Source of the DNA: JBPYFK01 sp051984675
GTDB taxonomy: Bacteria > Actinomycetota > Actinomycetes > Mycobacteriales > Pseudonocardiaceae
Direction: 5' to 3'
Assembly (NCBI GenBank): GCA_051984675.1
Contig: JBPYFK010000056.1
Location: 1-18,826, forward strand
DNA: 18,826 nt
The position numbers and the translations under genes were made by a program. Under the pieces are notes generated by a model. It was given only the letters and a program-made list of their open reading frames with translations. It was not told the DNA's origin and searched no databases. Below are positions 7,830-13,890 of the stretch, piece after piece; the stretch's first letter is position 1, and each line of letters starts with the position of its first letter.

Positions 7830-8780
7830 TCAGGCCCAGAGCTGGCCGTCCAGGTGCTCGGCTGCCTCGTCGAGCGTGCCGCCATAGGCGCCGGTGGACA
7901 GGTACTTCCAGCCCGCGTCGGCCACGACGAACGCGATGTCCGCCGAGTCCCCGGCCCGGGCCGCCTTCTCCGCCGCCGCCAGCACGGCGTGCAGGATCGC
8001 GCCGGTGGAAATCCCGGCGAAGATGCCTTCGGTCTCCAGCAACTGCCGGGTCCGGCGCAGGGCGTCATACGAGCCGACCGAGTACCGGCCGGTGAGCACG
8101 TCCGGGTCATACAGCTCGGGAACGAACCCCTCGTCCAGGTTGCGCAGCCCGTAGACCAGCTCGCCGTACCGGGGCTCGGCGGCGATGACCTGGATGTCGG
8201 GCTTCTGTTCCCGCAGGTAGCGGCCCACCCCGACGAGCGTGCCGGTGGTGCCGAGGCCCGCGACGAAGTGCGTCACGGTCGGCAGGTCCCGCAGGATCTC
8301 CGGCCCGGTGCTCCGGTAGTGCGCCTCCGCGTTCGCCGGGTTGCCGTACTGGTAGAGCATCACCCAGTCCGGGTTCTGCTCGGCCAGCTGCTTGGCAACG
8401 GCGACAGCCTGGTTCGAGCCGCCCTCAGCGGGCGAGGACACGATCCGCGCGCCGTACGCCTGCAACAGCTGCCGGCGCTCCTCGGAGGTGTTCTCCGGCA
8501 TCACGCACACCAGGCCGTAACCCTTGAGCTTGGCGGCCATGGCCAGCGAGATGCCGGTGTTGCCCGAGGTCGGCTCAAGAATGGTGCAGCCGGCGGTGAG
8601 CCGGCCTTCCTTCTCGGCGGCCTCGATCATCGCCAGTGCCGGCCGGTCCTTGATCGACCCGGTCGGGTTGCGGTCCTCCAGTTTCGCCCACAACCGGACG
8701 TCTGGAGACGGCGACAGGTGCGGCAAGCCCACCAGCGGGGTGTCTCCCAGCAGGTCCAGCAGCGAGTCGTAGCGGGCCAC
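7830..8780 (-). CDS. cysM: O-phosphoserine sulfhydrylase, CysO-dependent cysteine synthase
   Basis: This 316-residue fold-type II PLP enzyme has the cofactor lysine K44 in NPTGSIKDRPA, the asparagine loop TSGNTGI (71-77) and the phosphate cradle GLGTTGT (175-181). M. tuberculosis CysM uses O-phosphoserine and takes sulfur from thiocarboxylated CysO rather than free sulfide; its substrate-selecting Arg220 corresponds to R213 here if aligned without gaps from the PLP lysine (K51 there). The C-terminal GQLWA, which in the mycobacterial enzyme gates the active site, is identical. The GTG at 8780 is preceded by GGGAGG. It follows cysO in an operon with mec, confirming the pathway by context. Confidence 0.95.
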   Translation of the reverse strand: MARYDSLLDLLGDTPLVGLPHLSPSPDVRLWAKLEDRNPTGSIKDRPALAMIEAAEKEGRLTAGCTILEPTSGNTGISLAMAAKLKGYGLVCVMPENTSEERRQLLQAYGARIVSSPAEGGSNQAVAVAKQLAEQNPDWVMLYQYGNPANAEAHYRSTGPEILRDLPTVTHFVAGLGTTGTLVGVGRYLREQKPDIQVIAAEPRYGELVYGLRNLDEGFVPELYDPDVLTGRYSVGSYDALRRTRQLLETEGIFAGISTGAILHAVLAAAEKAARAGDSADIAFVVADAGWKYLSTGAYGGTLDEAAEHLDGQLWA

Positions 8781-8841
8781 CTCGAGCCTCCCTACAAGTG
8801 CCCTCGAACCGGGCGCTCTTCCAGTATGCGAGTACCGCGGG

Positions 8842-9120
8842 TCAGCGCATCCCGCCGGCGACCGCAGGCAGGATCGTCACGTTGTCGCCGTCGGCGACCT
8901 TCGCCTCCAGGCCACCGGCGAAGCGCACGTCCTCGTCGTTGACGTAGACGTTGACGAACCGGTGCAGGTTGCCCTCCTTGACCAGGCGGTCCTTCAGACC
9001 CTGGTGCCGAGTGTCCAGGTCGTCGATGACCTCGGCCAGGGTGTTGCCCTTGGCCTCCACCGACTTCTGGCCGTCGGTGTGCGTGCGCAGGATGGTCGGG
9101 ATCGAAACGATGACTGCCAT
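8842..9120 (-). CDS. cysO: Ubiquitin-like sulfur carrier protein CysO (MoaD/ThiS family) with C-terminal Met-Arg extension
   Basis: This 92-residue beta-grasp protein follows mycobacterial CysO closely: VSIPTILRTHTDGQKSVEA at the N-terminus, LHRFVNVYVNDEDVRFAGGL in the middle and VTILPAVAGG near the end. In M. tuberculosis the protein ends at the di-glycine, which is adenylated and converted to a thiocarboxylate that donates sulfur in cysteine synthesis. Here the codons after GGC-GGG are ATG, CGC and TGA, so the chain ends GG-Met-Arg and would need trimming before activation. The ATG at 9120 has a GGAGG seven bases upstream. No E1-like activating enzyme (MoeZ/MoeBR) is encoded in the window. 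Confidence 0.95.
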   Translation of the reverse strand: MAVIVSIPTILRTHTDGQKSVEAKGNTLAEVIDDLDTRHQGLKDRLVKEGNLHRFVNVYVNDEDVRFAGGLEAKVADGDNVTILPAVAGGMR

Positions 9121-9213
9121 GGGGGAACCTCCTGTAGTGCCAAATCAGGGACGCGGCAGGGAACGAACAGGGCGTGCCGGCGCAACCGTGCGGCGTGCGC
9201 GGGGCAACGCGAA

Positions 9214-9678
9214 TCAGTCGCAGTCCGGGATGTCGTCGACGCCGCTGTGGGCGAACATGTAGGACTCCACGATATCCACCGGCTCTTCGGTGACCTCGCC
9301 GTCCACGATCCGGTAGGAGCGCAGCTCGTACGTGTCCGGGCTCCGAGTGGACACCAGCACGTAGTGCGCGTTGGGCTCGGATGCGTAGGAGATGTCGGTG
9401 CGCGACGGGTACGCCTCGGTCGCGGTGTGCGAGTGGTAGATGACGACGGGCTCTTCGTCGGCGGCGTCCATCTCCCGCCACACGCGCAGCTGCTCCAGCG
9501 AGTCGAAGCGGTAGAAGGTCGGCGAGCGCTCGGCGTTGACCATCTCGACGAAGCGTTCGGGGCGGTCCGAACCGTCGGGGCCGGCAATGACGCCGCACGC
9601 CTCGTCGGGGTGGTCCCGTCGAGCGTGGGCGACCATCGCCTCCACGAGGTCACGTCGGATCACCAGCACGGCCACCAT
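9214..9678 (-). CDS. mec: JAMM/MPN+ metalloprotease (Mec, CysO-cysteine peptidase)
   Basis: This 154-residue zinc peptidase has the full JAMM motif: catalytic glutamate E26 in HPDEACG, then H82-S83-H84, S92 and D95 (pattern HSH-x7-S-x2-D). In M. tuberculosis, Mec+ frees cysteine from the CysO-cysteine adduct, regenerating the CysO C-terminus. Here it may also remove the Met-Arg tail of CysO (inference). It is the first gene of the mec-cysO-cysM unit. The ATG at 9678 is followed by in-frame GTGs, so the exact start is a little uncertain. The upstream region carries a SigR/SigH-like promoter. The tail after SYMFAHSG is acidic and short. Confidence 0.93.
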   Translation of the reverse strand: MVAVLVIRRDLVEAMVAHARRDHPDEACGVIAGPDGSDRPERFVEMVNAERSPTFYRFDSLEQLRVWREMDAADEEPVVIYHSHTATEAYPSRTDISYASEPNAHYVLVSTRSPDTYELRSYRIVDGEVTEEPVDIVESYMFAHSGVDDIPDCD

Positions 9679-9733
9679 CCTACGGGTTTTGAAACTTCTC
9701 TCTCAGCATGTGAACGGCGTGCGCAGCCCGCCG

Positions 9734-9748
9734 GTCAGCATCGCTGAC
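9734..9748. promoter_or_regulatory. Perfect dyad at the expected transcription start of the mec operon
   Basis: GTCAGC-ATC-GCTGAC is a perfect inverted repeat with 6-base arms and a 3-base centre. It lies immediately downstream (minus strand) of the putative -10 of the mec promoter, overlapping the expected start point. It could be an operator or the stem of a small 5' hairpin in the transcript. Confidence 0.4.
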
Positions 9749-9754
9749 AGGGCC

Positions 9755-9781
9755 AACGCCGGACAATTATGAAGCATTCCC
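9755..9781 (-). promoter_or_regulatory. SigR/SigH-type promoter of the mec-cysO-cysM operon
   Basis: On the minus strand GGGAAT (9781-9776) is followed by exactly 18 bases and then GTT (9757-9755), preceded by C. This fits the consensus GGGAAT-N18-GTT used by the thiol-oxidative-stress sigma factors SigR (Streptomyces) and SigH (mycobacteria). It lies in the 140-base space between the P1-peptidase stop and the mec start, about 77 bases upstream of the mec ATG. From memory, mec/cysO/cysM orthologues belong to SigH/SigR regulons, which makes the match credible. Confidence 0.6.
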
Positions 9782-9818
9782 GGGTTCCGAATCTTTTCCG
9801 GGCCGGGTGCTGCCCAGG

Positions 9819-10865
9819 TCAGTGCCGGGCCGAGGGGTAGCTGGTGAAGTAGGAGGGCACCGCCCCGACCGGCCCCGCGGCCAGGATCGCGCGCACGATG
9901 GCACGGGCCATCACGTCGGCCGCTGTGGCGCAGATCTCGTCGACGAGCTTGGCCCGGGCGAAAACTTCCGCGACCGAGGTTTCCGGCTGTCGGGCCCCGG
10001 TCGACAGCGCGAAGACCGTGTCGCCGTCGAACATCGCGTGCACCGGCCGGATCGCCCTGGCGAGGCCGTCATGGGCGGTGACGGCCACGCGGTGGCACTC
10101 CGCCTTCGTCAGCGCCAGGTCGGTGGCCACGACACCGATCGTCGTGTTGAACGCCTGAGCCGGGCCGCCGTGCCGCGATGGGCGTTGCCGCAGGCGCTCC
10201 CGACCTGCGGCGATATCCTCGTCGCTGGGCGCGCGGAGGCCGAAGTCGCCGGCCCGCTGGGTGTCCAGCGTCCACGGCAAGCCGGTGTCCAGGTCGATCG
10301 GCGACCCGGACGAGTTGACCGCCACCAGGGCTCCCACGGTCGCCCCGCCCGGCAGCACCGCGCTCGCGGTGCCCAGACCACCCTTGACGCCTCCGGCGAC
10401 GGCTCCGGTGCCCGCGCCGACGTTGCCTTCGCGGGTATCGGTGCCCGCCGCGTCGCACGCGGCGTAGCCGAAGCTGGCGTCGGGACGGTTCCCCCAGTCA
10501 CTCATCGGCACGTCGAACAGCACCGCCGCCGGCACTACCGGCACGACCTCGTGCGGCTGCGCCCCCACCGGAAGGCCGTATCGCCGTTCGGCCAGCCACC
10601 GCATCACGCCGTCCGCCGAGGCCAGGCCATACGCGCTGCCCCCGGTCAACACCACCGCCTGCACCTGCTGCACCAGATGGGTGGGGGCGAGGACATCGGT
10701 CTCGCGGGTACCCGGTCCGCCGCCGCGCACGTCCACGGCGGCCACGGCGCCGTCCGGTACGAGCACGACGCTGACCCCGGTCGCCCAGTGGTCGTCGAGG
10801 CGCTCGTGATGGCCCACGCGCACGCCAGCGACGTCGGTGATCGCCCCGTGCCGCTGGTCGCTCAT
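9819..10865 (-). CDS. P1-family (S58/DmpA-like) peptidase
   Basis: This 348-residue protein belongs to the DmpA/BapA-like N-terminal-nucleophile hydrolases. Recognisable parts are ITDVAGVRVGHHE at the N-terminus, RGGGPGTRETD (47-57), VVLTGGSAYGLASADGVMRWL (about 71-91), GNVGAGTGAVAGGVKGGLG (147-165) and the ATVGALVAVNSSGSP region (about 175-189), where the family's self-processing site and nucleophilic serine are expected. Members cleave themselves into two chains and release N-terminal residues from small peptides or beta-peptides; the natural substrate is unknown. The ATG at 10865 lies seven bases after the DUF2017 stop, so they share an operon. The M. tuberculosis counterpart by position is Rv1333. 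Confidence 0.9.
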   Translation of the reverse strand: MSDQRHGAITDVAGVRVGHHERLDDHWATGVSVVLVPDGAVAAVDVRGGGPGTRETDVLAPTHLVQQVQAVVLTGGSAYGLASADGVMRWLAERRYGLPVGAQPHEVVPVVPAAVLFDVPMSDWGNRPDASFGYAACDAAGTDTREGNVGAGTGAVAGGVKGGLGTASAVLPGGATVGALVAVNSSGSPIDLDTGLPWTLDTQRAGDFGLRAPSDEDIAAGRERLRQRPSRHGGPAQAFNTTIGVVATDLALTKAECHRVAVTAHDGLARAIRPVHAMFDGDTVFALSTGARQPETSVAEVFARAKLVDEICATAADVMARAIVRAILAAGPVGAVPSYFTSYPSARH

Positions 10866-10872
10866 CGCGCGC

Positions 10873-11439
10873 TCACGACAGCACGGCTTGCACGAGACTG
10901 TCCTGCACCCAGGTCAACCAGTGGTAGACGCCCAGGTGCTCGCGGCGGAGGTCGTCGTCGGGCAGGTCTTCCGGCATGTCCTCTTCGATGTCGAGTGCGG
11001 TCCCCAGCGCCAGGCGCACGTCGTTGAGCGCCGACAGCCACCTGTCGGCCTGCTCTCCGGTGAGTTCGACCCGGCCGCCGTCGCGCGGGCAGGTGTCCAG
11101 CACCACGGAAGCCATGTTCTGCTTGGCCTCCAGCAGCTCCGGTTCGTACAGCGCGCGCATCGCGCCGGCGGCGTTGCGCTGGTCGTCGTCGAGGTCCTCG
11201 AACTCGGCGGGGTCGGCCCGGAAGAAGTCCGGCAACAGCCGTTCGAGCACCCGATCCTCCGGGGGCGTGGTGGGGCCGGTGCGAATGCCGGTGAGCTCGG
11301 CGAGCTCGTCCTGCGGCGCCTCTTCCGCCCGAGCGTCGAGCATGTCCTTGATCTGCCCCACCAGGCCGCGCACCACCGCGGCTTCCTGCTGGGAGAACTC
11401 CGCCACCACGTGGCCGTTCTTACGCATCCAGCCGTTCAC
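10873..11439 (-). CDS. DUF2017 domain-containing protein
   Basis: This 188-residue, acidic, mostly helical protein is of unknown function. It matches DUF2017, an actinobacterial family encoded beside clpS (Rv1332 in M. tuberculosis). Visible features are VAEFSQQEAAVVRGLVGQI near the start, an acidic central linker, FRADPAEFEDLDDDQRNAAG (about 74-93), and a C-terminal helical region with DRWLSALNDVRLALGTAL and YHWLTWVQDSLVQAVL. No signal peptide or membrane segment is seen. The start may be the GTG at 11439 or the ATG at 11427 four codons later. Location between clpS and a peptidase hints at a proteolysis-related role, which is inference only. Confidence 0.85.
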   Translation of the reverse strand: MNGWMRKNGHVVAEFSQQEAAVVRGLVGQIKDMLDARAEEAPQDELAELTGIRTGPTTPPEDRVLERLLPDFFRADPAEFEDLDDDQRNAAGAMRALYEPELLEAKQNMASVVLDTCPRDGGRVELTGEQADRWLSALNDVRLALGTALDIEEDMPEDLPDDDLRREHLGVYHWLTWVQDSLVQAVLS

Positions 11440-11452
11440 GAGTCCCGCCGGT

Positions 11453-11526
11453 CAGTCCTTCCGTGCTGGTAGTGCTGGTTCTGTTGCTGCCATGCCCAGG
11501 CAGTCCTTCTGTCCTGTCAGTCCTTC
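11453..11526. repeat. Three short direct copies of CAGTCCTTC around the clpS stop
   Basis: CAGTCCTTC occurs at 11453-11461, 11501-11509 and 11518-11526. The last copy encodes the end of ClpS (minus strand CAGAAGGACTGA, Gln-Lys-Asp-stop), and the others lie in the gap to the DUF2017 gene. The two copies nearest clpS are 17 bases apart and look like a partial tandem duplication. Each copy presents an AAGGA-like element on the minus strand. Confidence 0.5.
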
Positions 11527-11807
11527 TGCATGGTTGCCCACAGGCCAGCGGCGTGCAGCTTCGCCACGTCGCCCTCGACCTTCTCCTTGGATCCGGACGA
11601 GACCACCGCCCGACCCCGGTGATGCACGTCCAGCATCAGCTTGGTCGCGTGGTCCCGGCTGTAACCGAAGAGCTTCTGGAACACGTAGGTGACATAGGAC
11701 ATCAGGTTGACCGGATCGTTCCAGACCACCGTCACCCACGGCCTGTCCTCGGCGCCGATCGCCTCCGGTTCGAGCTGCGCGTGCTGCTCTTCGACGGTCG
11801 AGGTCAT
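11517..11807 (-). CDS. clpS: ATP-dependent Clp protease adaptor ClpS
   Basis: This 96-residue adaptor binds proteins with destabilising N-terminal residues and hands them to the Clp unfoldase for degradation by ClpP. The core is intact: PWVTVVWNDPVNLMSYVTYV (23-42) with the WNDP motif and the M.YV..VF helix, LMLDVHHRGRAVVSSGSKEKVE (57-78), and a C-terminal helix ending in MQKD. Residues 1-20 form the usual disordered arm that engages the unfoldase. The ATG at 11807 is chosen because the conserved core begins soon after; the frame runs on upstream only as antisense of pncB. It is divergent from pncB and heads the clpS-DUF2017-peptidase group. Confidence 0.95.
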   Translation of the reverse strand: MTSTVEEQHAQLEPEAIGAEDRPWVTVVWNDPVNLMSYVTYVFQKLFGYSRDHATKLMLDVHHRGRAVVSSGSKEKVEGDVAKLHAAGLWATMQKD

Positions 11808-11921
11808 GTGCTCATTTTCGCACGGGCGGTGGAACGCCCTCAGCCGGTCGAACAATTGCGTGACGCGGAGGTGCGCCACGTACGCCCCGGTAGGCGTTAT
11901 CCAGCACGTAGGCTCCCAGCC

Positions 11922-13211
11922 ATGACCGAGCGGGCGAGTACGGCGCTGCTGACGGACCACTACGAGCTGACGATGCTGGCCAGTTCGTTGCGGGACGGCA
12001 CGGCTCAGCGACAATGCGCGTTCGAAGTGTTCGCCCGCAGCCTGCCGGACGGGCGGCGCTACGGCGTTGTCGGTGGTGTGGGCCGGCTTCTGGACGCGAT
12101 CGAGGACTTCCGCTTCGACGACGCCGAGCTGCACCGGTTGTCCGACGCGGACGTGACCTGCGCCGAGACCCTGGAATACCTGGCGAACTACCGCTTCCAG
12201 GGTGACATCGACGGCTATCCCGAGGGTGAGCTGTACTTTCCGGGCTCGCCGCTGCTGACCGTGCGGGGCCGTTTCGCCGACGCGGTCGTGCTGGAGACGC
12301 TGACGCTGTCGATCCTCAACCACGACACCGCCATCGCCTCGGCCGCGGCTCGGATGGTTTCGGCCGCCAATGGCCGGCGAATCATCGAGATGGGGTCCCG
12401 GCGCACCCACGAGCACGCGGCCGTGGCCGCGGCGCGGGCGGCGTACCTGTCCGGGTTCAGCGCCACCTCGAACCTGGAAGCCGGCCGCCGTTACGGCATC
12501 CCGACCGCCGGCACGTCGGCGCACGCGTTCACCCTGCTGCACGACTCCGAACGGGCGGCCTTCGAATCGCAGGTCACCAGCCTGGGGCCGGGGACGACGC
12601 TGCTGGTGGACACCTACGACATCACCGAAGGCATCCGGGCGGCTGTCGACGTCGCCGGCACCGACCTGGGCTCGATCCGCATCGACTCCGGTGATGTCGG
12701 TGTGCTGGCCCGGCAGGCCCGCGAACAGCTCGACTCGCTCGGCGGCACCGGGACGCGGATCGTCGTGTCCGGTGACCTCGACGAGTACGCCATCGCCGCA
12801 CTGCGGGCCGAACCAGTGGACGCCTACGGCGTCGGGACCGCGCTGGTCACCGGTTCCGGCGCGCCCACGGCCGGCTTGGTCTACAAACTCGTCGAGGTCG
12901 ACGGGCGTCCGGTGGAGAAGCGCAGCATCCAGAAGCGGTCGCGCGGTGGCCGCAAGGGCGCAATGCGCCGGTACAAGTCGACGGGGACCGCGTTGGAGGA
13001 GGTCGTGTACCCGCTGTCGGGCGAGCCGCCGCAACTCGGCCCGAACGACCGGAACCTGCAGATCCCGTTGGTGCGTGAAGGGAAGAGGGTCGAGGACCTT
13101 CCCTCGTTGGAGGACAATCGGCAGCGTCTGCGACACGCGCTGGTGAGCGTGCCGTGGGAGGGCTTGAAACTTTCCCACGGGGAACCGGTGATCCCGACCG
13201 TGTTCCTGTAA
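11922..13211 (+). CDS. pncB: Nicotinate phosphoribosyltransferase
   Basis: This 429-residue enzyme joins nicotinate and PRPP to give nicotinate mononucleotide in NAD salvage (Preiss-Handler route). Family features are LLTDHYELTMLASSL at the N-terminus, the central EMGSRRTHEHAAVAAARAAYLSGFSATSN stretch (split around residues 152-180), GTSAHAF (about 198-204) and the phosphate-binding RIDSGDVG and VSGDLDEY segments. The C-terminal region YPLSGEPPQ.GPNDRNLQIPL is typical of the actinobacterial form. The ATG at 11922 has little Shine-Dalgarno; a TAGGCT hexamer ends eight bases upstream, so the transcript could be nearly leaderless (tentative). pncA follows after 23 bases, giving a nicotinamide-to-NaMN unit. 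Confidence 0.95.
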   Translation: MTERASTALLTDHYELTMLASSLRDGTAQRQCAFEVFARSLPDGRRYGVVGGVGRLLDAIEDFRFDDAELHRLSDADVTCAETLEYLANYRFQGDIDGYPEGELYFPGSPLLTVRGRFADAVVLETLTLSILNHDTAIASAAARMVSAANGRRIIEMGSRRTHEHAAVAAARAAYLSGFSATSNLEAGRRYGIPTAGTSAHAFTLLHDSERAAFESQVTSLGPGTTLLVDTYDITEGIRAAVDVAGTDLGSIRIDSGDVGVLARQAREQLDSLGGTGTRIVVSGDLDEYAIAALRAEPVDAYGVGTALVTGSGAPTAGLVYKLVEVDGRPVEKRSIQKRSRGGRKGAMRRYKSTGTALEEVVYPLSGEPPQLGPNDRNLQIPLVREGKRVEDLPSLEDNRQRLRHALVSVPWEGLKLSHGEPVIPTVFL

Positions 13212-13234
13212 CCCGGTTGTCGAGGAGCTGCGAG

Positions 13235-13807
13235 ATGACCAAGGCGTTGATCGTGGTCGACGTGCAGAACGACTTCTGCGAAGGCGGCGCGCTGGCGGTG
13301 CGCGGCGGAGCCGGAATCGCCGCCGCGATCTCGAGGTACGTGAACGAGACCGGCTACGACCATGTCGTGGCGACCAGGGACTACCACGTCGATCCTGGCG
13401 AGCATTTCAACGATCAACCGGACTTCCAGCGCTCGTGGCCCAGGCACTGCGTCGCGGGGACGTCGGGTGCGTCGTTCCATCCCGATCTCGACATCGGTCA
13501 GATCGAGGCGGTGTTCTCCAAGGGCCAGTACAGCCACGGCTACTCGGGCTTCGAGGGAACCGACGTGCACGGACGGTCGCTGCAGCAGTGGCTCTCGGTG
13601 CACCGGGTGGACAAAGTGGACGTTGCCGGGATCGCCACCGACCACTGCGTGCGGGCCACGGCGCTGGACTCCGAGCGTGCCGGGTTCACCACCACGGTGT
13701 TGCTGCACCTCACCGCCGGGGTTGCCCAGCCGACGGTGGACCAGGCGTTGACCGACCTGCGCGCGGCCAATGTCGAGCTCGTCGGAGAACCTGTCGTGGC
13801 GGGTTGA
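13235..13807 (+). CDS. pncA: Nicotinamidase
   Basis: This 190-residue enzyme deamidates nicotinamide to nicotinate, feeding the upstream pncB product. The cysteine-hydrolase triad is visible: D9 in VVDVQNDF, K96 in FSKGQYS and C138 in IATDHCVRATA. Metal ligands are likely D49 and H51 in TRDYHVDPGEHF and H71 in PRHCVAGT. Length is close to the M. tuberculosis enzyme (186). In mycobacteria this enzyme also activates pyrazinamide. The ATG at 13235 follows a GAGGAG site. A 83-base gap separates it from dinG. Confidence 0.95.
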   Translation: MTKALIVVDVQNDFCEGGALAVRGGAGIAAAISRYVNETGYDHVVATRDYHVDPGEHFNDQPDFQRSWPRHCVAGTSGASFHPDLDIGQIEAVFSKGQYSHGYSGFEGTDVHGRSLQQWLSVHRVDKVDVAGIATDHCVRATALDSERAGFTTTVLLHLTAGVAQPTVDQALTDLRAANVELVGEPVVAG

Positions 13808-13890
13808 CCGTCGCACGGCGTGCTGACACGCGGAGCGGATCTTCAGGTCACCCACGTCGTTGACGGGCGTGCGCGATAACGTCTGAAGGT

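Noticed and set aside
7766..8110. N-terminal extension of the rhomboid frame into cysM
   Set aside because: The extension is an alternative frame of cysM with a low-complexity Arg/Ser/Pro composition and no rhomboid similarity.
11808..13178. Long minus-strand frame extending clpS upstream across pncB
   Set aside because: It is antisense to the well-supported pncB gene; long antisense frames are routine in GC-rich DNA. ClpS begins at 11807.
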